DNA of 45,457 nucleotides from Longimicrobium sp. (GCA_036387335.1 DASVTZ010000185.1:1-45457), one strand, 5' to 3'. Positions 13,936-21,832 are shown, counted from the stretch's first letter. A program made the numbers and translations. Notes: generated by a model from the letters alone, not told the origin.

Positions 13936-14481
13936 TCAGACCGGCGCGAGGGGGTGGTGCGGCTCGGGAGGGAGCTCCACGCGGATGCCGTCGCCCGGGC
14001 GCACCTCGCCGTCCGCGACGATCACGCCCATGATGCCCGCCTTGCGCACCAGGTTGCCGTCGGCGTCACGGGCGAGGACGGCGGACATCAGGCCGGGCTG
14101 GAAGCGATCGAGCTGATAACATGGGTTGCGGAGGCCGGTGACTTCCACGACGGCACCGCCGCCCAGGTGCAGCCGCGTGCCCACCGGAAGCGCCAGCAGG
14201 TCGACGCCGCGGGTGGTCACGTTCTCGCCCATCTCGCCCGGCTGCACGGTGAAGCCGGCCTCCCGCAGCTCGTCATGCAGTTCGGCGTGGATCAGGTGCA
14301 GCTGGCGCAGGTTGGGCTGCGTGGGGTCGCGCGCCACGCGTGAGAGGTGCTGCACGGTGACGCCCTGGTGCGCGTCGCCCTCCACGCCCAGGCCGGCCAG
14401 GAGGCGGATGCACTCCTGGTTCGGCTTGCTGAACGAGTGCTCGGGGCCGCAACTGACCGCGATGACCATCCCGTCGCGCAC
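13936..14481 (-). CDS. MOSC-domain protein
   Basis: MOSC domains move sulfur to or from molybdenum cofactor or similar acceptors through a conserved Cys. The 181-aa product starts at a GTG (14481, with GAGG upstream) or the ATG at 14469. Motifs are VSCGPEHSFSKPNQECIRLL, GVEGDAHQGVTVQHLSRV, RQLHLIHAELHDEL, GEMGENVTTRGVDLLALPVG and the catalytic-Cys segment VTGLRNPCYQLDRF. It is a stand-alone MOSC of YiiM type and cytosolic. It lies 9 bases after the DUF2059 gene and is probably cotranscribed. Confidence 0.88.
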   Translation of the reverse strand: MRDGMVIAVSCGPEHSFSKPNQECIRLLAGLGVEGDAHQGVTVQHLSRVARDPTQPNLRQLHLIHAELHDELREAGFTVQPGEMGENVTTRGVDLLALPVGTRLHLGGGAVVEVTGLRNPCYQLDRFQPGLMSAVLARDADGNLVRKAGIMGVIVADGEVRPGDGIRVELPPEPHHPLAPV

Positions 14482-14490
14482 GGCCGGGCC

Positions 14491-14976
14491 TCAGGGGTTG
14501 GTGCGCTTGCTGTCCACCTGCTGAAGGCGGGCGATGAGGTCGGCCTGCTTCCTCTCTGCGAGGCGGCGGCCCAGCTCGGCGCCACGTGTGGCCATCACGG
14601 GCTGAATCGCCGCCACCCGCTGCCCGAGCGGCGTCCGGTAGAAGGCGGTCAGCGCGCGGAGGTCTTCTTCGTTGAACGCTTCGGCGTAGAGCGCCGCGAA
14701 GGCGTTGGTCGCCTCCTCGCTGGAGAAGATGTCACGTGCCCAGCCGATCATGGCCTCGCGGTAGCGGCCCATCTCCGGGTTCGTGCGGATCTGCTCGGCG
14801 AACATGGCCTCCACGCCCGCCATGGAGAGCTTCTGGATCTGGATCTCCTGCAGAAGCTCCCGCGCCACCGCCAGGTGCGAGGGCGTGAAGGTGCGTGCTG
14901 GGACCGTGTCGCGCTGCGCCGCCGCGGGGGTGGCGAGCGCGAGGGCGAGTCCGAGTGCGAATACGGTGCGGCGCAT
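14491..14976 (-). CDS. Secreted DUF2059-domain protein
   Basis: This is a 161-aa product with a signal peptide (MRRTVFALGLALALATPAAA, cleavage before QRD). The mature part matches DUF2059: LLQEIQIQKLSMAGVEAMFA, AMIGWARDIFSSEEATNAFA, then ALYAEAFNEEDLRALTAFYR and TPLGQRVAAIQPVM. DUF2059 proteins are helical periplasmic proteins of unknown function. It is first in a likely two-gene unit with the MOSC gene. Confidence 0.85.
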   Translation of the reverse strand: MRRTVFALGLALALATPAAAQRDTVPARTFTPSHLAVARELLQEIQIQKLSMAGVEAMFAEQIRTNPEMGRYREAMIGWARDIFSSEEATNAFAALYAEAFNEEDLRALTAFYRTPLGQRVAAIQPVMATRGAELGRRLAERKQADLIARLQQVDSKRTNP

Positions 14977-14993
14977 GAATTCTCCTAGTTCTC

Positions 14994-15011
14994 CCCGGGC
15001 GCGCGCCCGGG
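14994..15011 (-). terminator. Possible GC hairpin after FlaR-like gene
   Basis: CCCGGGC / GCCCGGG with a GCGC loop (14994-15011), about 47 bases beyond the stop at 15058. No U-run; weak. Confidence 0.3.
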
Positions 15012-15057
15012 CGTTGGGGTTCGTGGCGGGGTGCCTATGCCGCCGCGGCCGTCTTCT

Positions 15058-15579
15058 TCATCGTCCGCCGCTCGCCTGTACGCCGGCGAGGAACCGGTCG
15101 GCCTCTCGCCGCGAGCGAAGGTGGACGACCCGCTTGTCCGGGCCGAGCGCCGCCAGGCGTCGGAGGACGCCGGGGCGCCGGTCGCGCGGGTAGCGCCACA
15201 CCCAGCGCGCGAACTCCCACGTCATCTGCTCGGGGCAGCCGGGGTCCAGGTCCGGCCGCGCGCGCCCCCGGAAGCGCAGCCAGCGCCGCAGCACGCGCGC
15301 CAGGCACACCGTCCGCGGCAGGTCCATGAAGACCACCGTGTCGCACGCGGCCAGCCTCTGGTCCATCGTGCGGCCGTAGTTGCCGTCCATGATCCACGCC
15401 GGCCGTGCCGCCAGCCCCGCGATCGTCGCGTCCCACTCGGCGTCGGGCGTGGGCACCCAGCCGGGCTTCCAGTAGAGCACATCCAGGTGGTGCACCGGGA
15501 GCCCCGTGGCCTCGCCCAGCCGCCTGGCGAGCGTGCTCTTACCCGCGCCCCCGGAGCCGATCACGATCACGCGCCGCAT
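15058..15579 (-). CDS. FlaR-like P-loop nucleotide kinase
   Basis: A 173-aa P-loop protein. Walker A is VIGSGGAGKSTLARRL (about 6-21). It continues VHHLDVLYWKPGWVPTPDAE and WIMDGNYGRTMDQRLAACDT, motifs of the 'topology modulation protein' FlaR/adenylate-kinase-like group. VVFMDLPRTVCLARVLRRWL and the lid-like RPDLDPGCPEQMTWEFARWV follow. Related proteins are probably small-molecule kinases; the old DNA-topology name rests on thin evidence. Cytosolic. It starts 25 bases after the stop of the SnoaL-like gene on the same strand, so cotranscription is likely. Confidence 0.85.
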   Translation of the reverse strand: MRRVIVIGSGGAGKSTLARRLGEATGLPVHHLDVLYWKPGWVPTPDAEWDATIAGLAARPAWIMDGNYGRTMDQRLAACDTVVFMDLPRTVCLARVLRRWLRFRGRARPDLDPGCPEQMTWEFARWVWRYPRDRRPGVLRRLAALGPDKRVVHLRSRREADRFLAGVQASGGR

Positions 15580-15603
15580 CGCCGCCGGGGTGCGCGGCGC
15601 GTC

Positions 15604-16098
15604 TCAGGGCGCGGGGCGCGCGCCGGGGATGCGCGGGCACTCGCGGCGGCGCGTGTCGATGATCTGGATGATCTGCCACCCTTTGTCCTTCGTGCGAAAG
15701 AGCTGCAGCGCGTTCACCCCGCAGTGGCTGAACCTCCCGTCCAGGTAGAACGCGTAGTCCATCCAGGCGGTGGCCAGGTCGCCGTCCGTGCGGATCTCGA
15801 GGTTGGAGACGCGCTCGTCCCACGTCTGCGTGTGCGGCGTGCCGACCGCGCGCAGGAACGCCTCGATGCTGTCCGTGCGCAGCACCGGCTCGCCCTGGCG
15901 CACGGCAGTCGTCTGCAGCCGCGCCTGCGGATGGAAGACGGCGTGCACCGCCGCACTGTCCGCGGCCCGCATCCCGTTGAAGAGCCGCTCCACCGCCGCC
16001 TTCACCTCCTGCTCCGGCGTGGCGGCCTGCGCGGCGGCGGTACCCACGTAGGCGGCGGTAGCGAGCATTACGGCGAACATCAAGCGGATGGGACGCAT
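15604..16098 (-). CDS. Secreted SnoaL/NTF2-like (DUF4440) protein
   Basis: I start at the ATG at 16098, where a signal peptide begins (MRPIRLMFAVMLATAAYVGT, then AAAQ), giving 164 aa; the frame is open further upstream but without signals. The mature part is an NTF2-like cone fold: EQEVKAAVERLFNGMRAADS, AAVHAVFHPQARLQT, RTDSIEAFLRAV, DLATAWMDYAFYLDGRFSHC and WQIIQIIDTRRRECP. These are exported DUF4440-type proteins of unknown ligand. Likely in one transcript with the kinase gene downstream. Confidence 0.85.
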   Translation of the reverse strand: MRPIRLMFAVMLATAAYVGTAAAQAATPEQEVKAAVERLFNGMRAADSAAVHAVFHPQARLQTTAVRQGEPVLRTDSIEAFLRAVGTPHTQTWDERVSNLEIRTDGDLATAWMDYAFYLDGRFSHCGVNALQLFRTKDKGWQIIQIIDTRRRECPRIPGARPAP

Positions 16099-16442
16099 GG
16101 GCAGTTGCCTCGGAGGGGAGAGCAGGCGGAAGGCTTTCGCGGAGTATAATCGTTGATGCACGCTCCGCAAAAGGGCCGTTTCACGCACGCGCACAGAAGG
16201 GCGCGGCGAGAACATCGCGAGAGGCTTCCCTCCGTGCCTTCGCGGTTCCCTCCGTGCCCTCTGTGTGATGCGCTGTTCTTCGGCTCCGGCGGGTACTGCC
16301 GCTCGTCGCGCCCGCATGGGTGCCGGTGGCGCAGCGTACCGTGGTCGTTGCGGCGAGCGCGTATCGTCGCTGACGGCGTCCTCGCATCCAGGTGGGTTGG
16401 GGAGGCGGACGGGCGCCCGGAAACTCCGAACGCCTTTGGACC
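16099..16442. other. Intergenic, partial repeat only
   Basis: No gene seen. A degenerate CTCCGTGCC / CTCCGTGCCCTCTGTGTG block at about 16231-16267 is a single arm of the dispersed repeat family. The rest shows no structure I can support. Confidence 0.4.
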
Positions 16443-16658
16443 TCAGTTGGAGAAGCAGGCGACGACGTCTTCGGCGAACTGCTGGAGGCACTCCGACTTC
16501 GTGGGGCCGCCGCACCTCACGAACTTCGCGGCCGCCGCCAAGAGGCACCACACCGGAACACGCGCGTCGACGAGTGCCTCCCGGTCTGCCTCCGTGAAGC
16601 CCTTTTCGGTGTTGACGAGCTGATCGAGGAACTGCTGCTCGTTGCGGGACATGGCCAT
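16443..16658 (-). CDS. Small conserved-looking protein with four Cys
   Basis: The ATG at 16658 has GGAGG seven bases before it, better than the in-frame ATG nine codons upstream. The 71-aa product begins MAMSRNEQQFLDQLVNTEKG and is mostly helical. A C-terminal half with four cysteines follows: VWCLLAAAAKFVRCGGPTKS, then ECLQQFAEDVVACFSN. Spacing is irregular for a zinc site, and disulfides or a helical hairpin are possible. No family recognised and no signal peptide. It stands alone between the acylase terminator and the SnoaL-like gene. RBS and composition argue that it is real. Confidence 0.55.
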   Translation of the reverse strand: MAMSRNEQQFLDQLVNTEKGFTEADREALVDARVPVWCLLAAAAKFVRCGGPTKSECLQQFAEDVVACFSN

Positions 16659-16761
16659 GGCTGCCTCCGGTGTGGTGGTGATCACAGGGCGGAACCTTCA
16701 CCGAATTAGAGGGACACGCTTACCGGGATTCGCGGCGCAGCACCGGAACCGGCAGAAGAGA

Positions 16762-16792
16762 AGGCCCGGCGAGCACGATGCTCGCCGGGCCT
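16762..16792 (-). terminator. Terminator of penicillin acylase gene
   Basis: A perfect 14-bp stem AGGCCCGGCGAGCA / TGCTCGCCGGGCCT (16762-16775, 16779-16792), loop CGA. Read leftward it ends in TCTCTTCT, and it sits 26 bases past the stop at 16818. Confidence 0.75.
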
Positions 16793-16817
16793 CCGGTTCA
16801 GTCTGTGGAAGGTCCGT

Positions 16818-19019
16818 TCACCGCCCCGGCCGGTACTCCCGCTCGGTGTGCCCGCGAAGCTGCCCGGGGTAGAAGTACACCTCGCGCAGGTTGCCGGTGG
16901 CGTAGCGCTCCGCCTGGTCGTTGAAGTGCGGCGAGCGCGGGTCGCCGCTCTGCCCGCCGGCGGTCACGGCGCGCGCCCGCACGCTGTCGCCGAACTCGAC
17001 GATGGCGACGAAGCTGTTGCCGCTGGTGCCGTAGTAGCGCTTCGTCCCCGGGTAGCGGCGCGCGCCAAAGGAGGCGAGCGAGCCCCACTGCGCGGACGTG
17101 AACGGCACCGGGATGCTGGGCCCCGCATCGGTGAACGGCTGCACGATGGCGCCGGTGAGGCGCTGGAAGCGGTTGATCTCTCCCCATGGCGTGCGCCACG
17201 TGCCGAAGTCCTGCCGCAGCCGGTCGGAGGCGGCGGCGAGCGCCTGGAGCTTCTGCTCGGCGGTGGCGCGCGTGGCGATGTAGTCGTACACGTTCATCCC
17301 CGCCCCGCGCGCGTCCGGGCCCACACGGCCCCACATCTCCTCACCCCAGAACACCGCCAGCGAGGTGGGCACCGACGCCGCCGACCAGCGGAAGTCCCAC
17401 CCGCGCAGCACCCCGATCTGCTCAGCGAGGCGCGCCTTGAGCGGATCGGATGCGGGAGTGCGGTCGTACGCCTCCAGCAGCGTGGGGATCAGCCGCGCGA
17501 ACGCCGTCAGGTAGGGATCGTACGCCGCCGCGCGCAGCGACTCGATGGTGAAGTCCTTTTTGTTCTCCAGCACCATGACGGCGTGGATGCCGCGCGGGTT
17601 CTCGCCGGCGACGTCCATGTAGCGCGGAAAGCTCTCGCGCTTGGGGCTGTACGGCCCCGCCGCCGAGTACGGCCAGTTGTTGGTGTTCTGGATCCAGCCG
17701 TTGGGCGGGTTCAGCAGGTGCGGCGCCTCGGCCAGCGTGTGCAGCCCCTTCCAATCGCTCGCCGGATCGCTGCCATCCACGGGCTTCGTGTAGTCGAAGC
17801 GGTCGTCGCGCCGCGGAATGAAGTGCGGATGGCTGTACGCGATGTTCCCCTCCGCGTCGGCGAAGATCGTGTTGTTGGACGAGTTCGCCTTCATCTGCTC
17901 CGCCACGCGCTGGAACTCCAAGTAGTTGCGCGCCCGGGTGCGCAGGAACGACTGGCTGAGCGCCTCCACCGGCTTCCGCATCAGCGCGATGCTCACCCAC
18001 TTCCCGTCCGCCTCTCGCACGATGGGCCCGTGGTGCGTCTTGTAGACCGTGAACCTCCTGCTGGCCATCCCCGCCGGCGTGTGGTACGGGATGGTGATGG
18101 TGTCGGTGACGACGGGCCGCTCCTGCGCGCCGTAGCGGTAGAAGCGCCGCCCGTTCCGCTCCACGACGGTCTCCAGGAACTCGTCCACCACGTCCACGCC
18201 GCTGGAGGTGTGCATCCATCCGGCGCGCTCGTTGAAGCCCTGGTAGACGAAGAACTGCCCCCACGTCACCGCGCCGTACGTGTTCAGCCCCTCGTCGCTC
18301 GCCATCTGCAGCTCGGCCCGAAAGAAGAACGACGTGTGCGGGTTGATGAGGAGGAGCGCGCGCCGGTTGAGCGTGTTCTGCGGCGCGATGGCGAAGCCGT
18401 TGGACCCGCGCGGCTCTTTGAAGCCGTCGTCGTGCCGCGCCGCCACCGTGCGCCGCCCGTAGAATGCCTCCAGATCGCGCAGCGACACCCGCTCGATGTC
18501 GCCGCCGATGCTCCCCTCGCTGAACGAAAGCGCCATCCACGGCTCGAAGCGGCGGATGACGCGCGGCGTGACCTGCGGGTGCGTGTGGAGGTAGAAGTTG
18601 AGCCCGTCCGCCCACGCGTCCATCAGCGAGCGGAGCCACGCGGGGCCGGCGGCGTACTGGGCGCGCAGCGTGTCGGGGTCGATGAACAGCTTCATGCGCA
18701 GGTCCTGCCAGATCGCGGCCTCACCCTCGGCCTCGGCGAGGCGCCCCATCGCGTTGACGAAGTTGGTCTCCACGCGGTTGAAGTCGTCCTCCGCCTGCGC
18801 GTACACCATCCCGAACACCGCATCCGCGTCCGTCTTCCCGCGGATGTGCGGGATCCCCCAGTCGTCGCGGGTGATGGTGACGTTCCGCGCCCTCTGCTCC
18901 CACCGCCCCACCTCCCCCCCCGCCGCCGCGACGCTCCCGGTGGCCTGCGGCATCTGCGGCGCGCACGCGCCCAGGAGGAGCGCGACCGTCGCGAGTGTGT
19001 AGCGGGTGGTGCGGATCAT
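16818..19019 (-). CDS. Penicillin acylase family lipoprotein (Ntn hydrolase)
   Basis: The start at 19019 gives a lipoprotein signal (MIRTTRYTLATVALLLGAC, lipobox LGAC) and 733 aa, the usual size. These enzymes self-cleave to alpha and beta subunits, and the beta chain starts with the nucleophilic Ser. That site is PRGSNGFAIAP near residue 205, with Ser followed by NGFAI as expected. The alpha part shows ITRDDWGIPHIRGKTDADAV and FGMVYAQAEDDF. Downstream are NPHTSFFFRAELQ, YKTHHGPIV, the beta-subunit Asn region QMKANSSNNTIFADAEGNIA and the C-terminal GQSGDPRSPHFNDQAERY. Substrates in the family range from beta-lactams to acyl-homoserine lactones and cyclic lipopeptides; the specificity cannot be called. 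Confidence 0.92.
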   Translation of the reverse strand: MIRTTRYTLATVALLLGACAPQMPQATGSVAAAGGEVGRWEQRARNVTITRDDWGIPHIRGKTDADAVFGMVYAQAEDDFNRVETNFVNAMGRLAEAEGEAAIWQDLRMKLFIDPDTLRAQYAAGPAWLRSLMDAWADGLNFYLHTHPQVTPRVIRRFEPWMALSFSEGSIGGDIERVSLRDLEAFYGRRTVAARHDDGFKEPRGSNGFAIAPQNTLNRRALLLINPHTSFFFRAELQMASDEGLNTYGAVTWGQFFVYQGFNERAGWMHTSSGVDVVDEFLETVVERNGRRFYRYGAQERPVVTDTITIPYHTPAGMASRRFTVYKTHHGPIVREADGKWVSIALMRKPVEALSQSFLRTRARNYLEFQRVAEQMKANSSNNTIFADAEGNIAYSHPHFIPRRDDRFDYTKPVDGSDPASDWKGLHTLAEAPHLLNPPNGWIQNTNNWPYSAAGPYSPKRESFPRYMDVAGENPRGIHAVMVLENKKDFTIESLRAAAYDPYLTAFARLIPTLLEAYDRTPASDPLKARLAEQIGVLRGWDFRWSAASVPTSLAVFWGEEMWGRVGPDARGAGMNVYDYIATRATAEQKLQALAAASDRLRQDFGTWRTPWGEINRFQRLTGAIVQPFTDAGPSIPVPFTSAQWGSLASFGARRYPGTKRYYGTSGNSFVAIVEFGDSVRARAVTAGGQSGDPRSPHFNDQAERYATGNLREVYFYPGQLRGHTEREYRPGR

Positions 19020-19099
19020 GGGCGGTGCATCCGGTATGGGTGCCTTGGGTGGATGCCCCAAGCTCGGTTCCCCGCCCCGTCGCCGCAAGAACCGGAGGC

Positions 19100-19513
19100 T
19101 CAGCCGTCTCCCGGCGTTGTCTGCGCATCGACGCCGTGGTACTCCACGAACCAGCGGAGGTGGTGGAAGCAGCGCTCCAGCGCTTCGAATCCGTCGGGGC
19201 TCCGCTTCAACCACACACCGGGAGCCGCGCGAGGCTCCAGGTGGCGCCAGACACCGCCGGAGAGGTAGCGCACAACGAACTCCCCCGAATCGTAATCGAC
19301 GCGGATCTCGTCGTCCCAGGTGGAGTAGCGCTGCTGCTGGTACAATCTGACCGTGTGCATCGACTTCACCGGGAACAGCCCCGCCGCGTACCGCGAGCCG
19401 GCAAGCCGCTCTACGAAGTCAGCCATCGGCGCGAAGTACGGATTGGCACCCGCGAGACCACGGAAGCGGCTCGCGACATACTGCCATGAGTGCGCTTCGT
19501 ATCTAAGAGTCAC
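19100..19513 (-). CDS. Unknown 137-aa protein, last gene of overlapping operon
   Basis: I use a GTG start at 19513, which overlaps the end of the preceding small gene; the frame is open further upstream but only inside that gene. The 137-aa product reads MTLRYEAHSWQYVASRFRGL, then FAPMADFVERLAGSRYAAGL, FPVKSMHTVRLYQQ, TWDDEIRVDYDSGEFVVRYL and FEALERCFHHLRWFVEYHGV. Beta-strands around DEIRVDYD and a His-rich helix RCFHHLRWF stand out. I recognise no named family. The overlap with a short antitoxin-like gene makes a toxin role possible but unproven. Confidence 0.6.
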   Translation of the reverse strand: MTLRYEAHSWQYVASRFRGLAGANPYFAPMADFVERLAGSRYAAGLFPVKSMHTVRLYQQQRYSTWDDEIRVDYDSGEFVVRYLSGGVWRHLEPRAAPGVWLKRSPDGFEALERCFHHLRWFVEYHGVDAQTTPGDG

Positions 19514-19649
19514 GCGGTGTGTCCAGGCGATTGGCGACCTCCGCCTGGAGCACGTCCAACCTGAAGTCTTCGTATCCGCTCTCCAGCCCTTCAGCAAACT
19601 CGGCGTCGCGAGCGGCCCGCTCCTGGGAGTAGCGACTCAACTCAGTCAT
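19503..19649 (-). CDS. 48-aa antitoxin-like small protein
   Basis: The ATG at 19649 overlaps the stop of the LprI-like gene (ATGA), and the 3' end overlaps the next gene by 11 bases. The product begins MTELSRYSQERAARDAEFAE, followed by GLESGYEDFRLDVLQAEVAN and RLDTPRDS. The ARDxEFAExxESGYExF pattern resembles the N-terminal toxin-contact segment of Xre/HigA-type antitoxins, which would then continue into an HTH that is absent here. It may be a natural mini-antitoxin or an internal-deletion product. Confidence that it is translated is moderate, because overlaps on both sides are typical of coupled genes. Confidence 0.5.
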   Translation of the reverse strand: MTELSRYSQERAARDAEFAEGLESGYEDFRLDVLQAEVANRLDTPRDS

Positions 19650-19999
19650 GCGTCCTCTGCGTTCTCCGCGCGCAGCGAGGCGGTGCGCGCTTCGGTGAGC
19701 TCGGCCAGGCAGCGCAGGCGCACGACCTGGTACTCGCGCCGGCCCGCCGACCTGGAGCTGCGGAAATCGCACTCGGCCTCGCGGAAGCGCTCCCAGAGCT
19801 GCTCGGCGGCGCGGAGCTTCACGCGCGGCTCCGGCTCCAGGCGCGCCGCGGTCTCGCGGAACACGCGCTGCTGTTCCGCGTGCGCCCTGCGATAACGGTC
19901 GATGGCGCACTGGTACATCGCGGCAAAGGTCTGCGCATCGCACCGCGGCTCCTGTGCGCCGAGGGTGAGGGCCAGCGCGAGCATCGAAATGCCAGTCAT
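19646..19999 (-). CDS. LprI-like (DUF1311) secreted protein
   Basis: The 117-aa protein has a short signal-like start (MTGISMLALALTLGAQEPRC). Its mature part has DAQTFAAMYQCAIDRYRRAH, LRAAEQLWERFREAECDF and YQVVRLRCLAELTEARTASL. The W-x-x-[FY]-R-[ED]-x-[ED]-C motif and paired cysteines are the DUF1311/LprI signature; some members inhibit lysozyme in the periplasm. Its ATG overlaps the stop of the upstream 165-aa gene and its own stop overlaps the next ATG, so it lies in a tightly coupled operon. Confidence 0.8.
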   Translation of the reverse strand: MTGISMLALALTLGAQEPRCDAQTFAAMYQCAIDRYRRAHAEQQRVFRETAARLEPEPRVKLRAAEQLWERFREAECDFRSSRSAGRREYQVVRLRCLAELTEARTASLRAENAEDA

Positions 20000-20493
20000 G
20001 ATCCCTCACGAAAGCGGTCTCGGATCCGTCGCGCGCCGTATTCGCCGCGCCGGATGCAAGATTCACAGGTGCAGGGCGCTTTCCCGTGCGCGCCGGGGAA
20101 GTACCGCCATCCCGCGAGCTGCGAAAGGCGCCGCACGCGGTGGATCTCGCCGGGTGCGATGCCGCGGGGGATGATCACCTCGCAGCCGAGCGCCGCGTCC
20201 GCCTCGAAGAGCATCGCGGCGGCCTCGCCGGCCTGCATGCGCTCATGCCTTTCATTGTAGTGCCCCACGTAGACGAGCTGGTCGTTGGGAACGCGGAAGT
20301 ACACGCCCCAGAAGGTGCGGTCACCGCGCCGCTTCAGCTCGCGCAGCCATTGGTGCGAGACGAAGAAGTTAGGCGTAGTAGGCATCGCGTACACACCATC
20401 GGGCACCTTCCAGCACGTCGGCCCCGCTCTGATCCCGGCGCGCAGGATGCGGTCTACCAGGCGCTCCGGGGTGAGGTGAACGAAAGTCGCCAT
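19996..20493 (-). CDS. Unknown protein with ADP-ribosyltransferase-like features
   Basis: A 165-aa cytosolic protein. It starts MATFVHLTPERLVDRILRAG, continues VYAMPTTPNFFVSHQWLREL, then GVYFRVPNDQLVYVGHYNER and CEVIIPRGIAPGEIHRVRRL, and ends with a Cys-rich CTCESCIRRGEYGARRIRDR. The early His in a 'HLT' strand plus the late Glu in 'cEVIIPrgI' recall the H...E layout of DarT/KptA-type ADP-ribosyltransferase folds; this is a motif-level guess. CxCxxC could bind a metal. It begins a four-gene run with ATGA overlaps, just downstream of a dispersed repeat and an MNT-HEPN pair. Confidence 0.55.
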   Translation of the reverse strand: MATFVHLTPERLVDRILRAGIRAGPTCWKVPDGVYAMPTTPNFFVSHQWLRELKRRGDRTFWGVYFRVPNDQLVYVGHYNERHERMQAGEAAAMLFEADAALGCEVIIPRGIAPGEIHRVRRLSQLAGWRYFPGAHGKAPCTCESCIRRGEYGARRIRDRFREGS

Positions 20494-20520
20494 CGTTGCT
20501 GTGCAGGAAAGGAAAACTGC

Positions 20521-20610
20521 GCCTCACACAGAGGCACAGAGCCAGAGAGTGAGAACCGCAAAAGTGGTTCTCTGTGGCTTGCGGTTTCCTCTGCGTTCTC
20601 TGTGTGAGGC
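20521..20610. repeat. CACACAGAG-type hairpin repeat
   Basis: Perfect 13-bp outer arms GCCTCACACAGAG (20521-20533) and CTCTGTGTGAGGC (20598-20610). Inner pairings include GAACCGCAAA near 20553 with TTGCGGTTTC near 20579. The whole element could fold as one long stem about 90 bases long. It sits between the HEPN gene and the 165-aa gene, both leftward, and may act as a terminator. Confidence 0.75.
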
Positions 20611-20621
20611 TGTTCCCGCGA

Positions 20622-21089
20622 TCATGCCGGTAAGCGGATCTCCGCGGCAACGGAGCGGCGATGCTCGCGGATCCAGGCGGCGGCAAGCTCCAGGATCGCG
20701 CGCGATTGTGCAACCGCGCTCCGAACTTCTTCGTCGGTGGCACGCTTCGCCCAGCCATATTCGATCTGGATACGGTCCATCCTGCGCTCCTGGAATTCCT
20801 GGAGAAGGGGTTCGAGCGCGCCCTGAACCAGGAAGCCCGCGGTGGCGAGCGTCACCTCGTGATGATTGTTGGCGCGCACGCGCAGGTTCGCGGACCGCAC
20901 CACGGCCAGCGCCGCCGTGCGGCCCGCGTCGTACGCCGCCGTCAGCCGCCGGTTGGGCGCGCGCATTGAGAGGGAGGCGTCCTCGATCGCCTCCAGGGCG
21001 CCAGCCCACAGGCCGATGACTTCCTCGTCCGGCGCGGGCTCGTCCACCAGGCGGCCCATTCCGCGGAGATTGTCGATCCTCTCGTTCAT
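20622..21089 (-). CDS. HEPN-domain protein, partner of MNT nucleotidyltransferase
   Basis: The ATG at 21089 overlaps the stop of the nucleotidyltransferase gene (ATGA). This 155-aa helical protein has the HEPN core: AAYDAGRTAALAVVRSANLR, then VRANNHHEVTLATAGFLVQG. The R-x4-6-H ribonuclease motif is present (R72 to H77, or R70 to H76). Type VII toxins usually carry R-x4-H-x-Y, where Tyr is AMPylated by the MNT antitoxin; the residues after H77 are EVT, so the Tyr is missing. If this is a toxin, its neutralisation may differ. Second gene of a two-gene operon. Confidence 0.7.
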   Translation of the reverse strand: MNERIDNLRGMGRLVDEPAPDEEVIGLWAGALEAIEDASLSMRAPNRRLTAAYDAGRTAALAVVRSANLRVRANNHHEVTLATAGFLVQGALEPLLQEFQERRMDRIQIEYGWAKRATDEEVRSAVAQSRAILELAAAWIREHRRSVAAEIRLPA

Positions 21090-21697
21090 GAGGCCAGCGC
21101 CTCCGCGGACGGAAGGTGGTCGGGAGAGCCGAGGAGCCAGAGCTTGGGGCCGCTCAGCGCGCTCGGCAGGAAGCTGGCGCCGGGCCGCGCGTCGCGCCGG
21201 AAGGTGGGGGAGTCGTAGCGCTTCGCGTCGACGGGACGGTCGAGGACTACCGACGCGTCGAGCAGCGCCTTGCCTACGGCCCCGTTTGGGATGCGGTCGC
21301 CGTACACGAAGAGGTCGATGTCGCTGTCCGGCCGCGCGTCGCCGCGGGCGAAGGAGCCGAAGATGAACGCGGCTTCCAGGCCAGGAACGTCCGCCAGCAC
21401 CGACTCCAGGATCAGCGCCGGCGCGTACTCCTGCACCAGCGAGGCGAGGGCGGGCCACCGCGGATGCGAGTGGTTGCGCCCCACGAGCACGGCCTGGCCC
21501 TCGCGGCTGCGCTCCAGCAGCCCCAGGCCGGCCAGCCGGTCGATCTCGATCTGCAGCGACCTCTTTCCCGCCACGCCGGTGCGCCGCCCGAGCGCGCGAA
21601 CACTCAGGCGTGAACGCGGGTACACCACGAAGTGGACGAGGATGCGCGCTCGCGCGTCCGAGCCCAAAAGGCTCGCCAGCGGACTCGTTTGTTCCAT
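21086..21697 (-). CDS. MNT-type nucleotidyltransferase with N-terminal HTH
   Basis: The start at 21697 follows AGGAGGTGAA, a near-perfect RBS. Residues about 10-75 form a winged helix (ARILVHFVVYPRSRLSVRAL, then LLERSREGQAVLVGRN), and residues about 100-200 the minimal nucleotidyltransferase. The GSFARGD motif is at 114-120 and the metal-binding DSDID at 124-128, so the active site is intact. In MntA/HepT modules such an enzyme AMPylates the HEPN toxin; the winged helix suggests that this version also binds its own promoter. It is upstream of and overlapping the HEPN gene, the reverse of some canonical hepT-mntA orders. Confidence 0.85.
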   Translation of the reverse strand: MEQTSPLASLLGSDARARILVHFVVYPRSRLSVRALGRRTGVAGKRSLQIEIDRLAGLGLLERSREGQAVLVGRNHSHPRWPALASLVQEYAPALILESVLADVPGLEAAFIFGSFARGDARPDSDIDLFVYGDRIPNGAVGKALLDASVVLDRPVDAKRYDSPTFRRDARPGASFLPSALSGPKLWLLGSPDHLPSAEALAS

Positions 21698-21832
21698 TTC
21701 ACCTCCTGCCCTGGAATATAGGGCATGCGCTGGAACGGGCAACAGCCTTGCGGGGCCACGGGAGTGAGCTAGTATCCATGATTCGGGCACAACCATCGGA
21801 AAGGGCGCGGCGGGCGGCGCCCAAGGAGTGAG

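Noticed and set aside
16848-19268. 806-codon open frame opposite the penicillin acylase gene
   Set aside because: It is the antisense shadow of a well-supported gene; composition is low-complexity Arg/Val/Pro/His with no recognisable domain.
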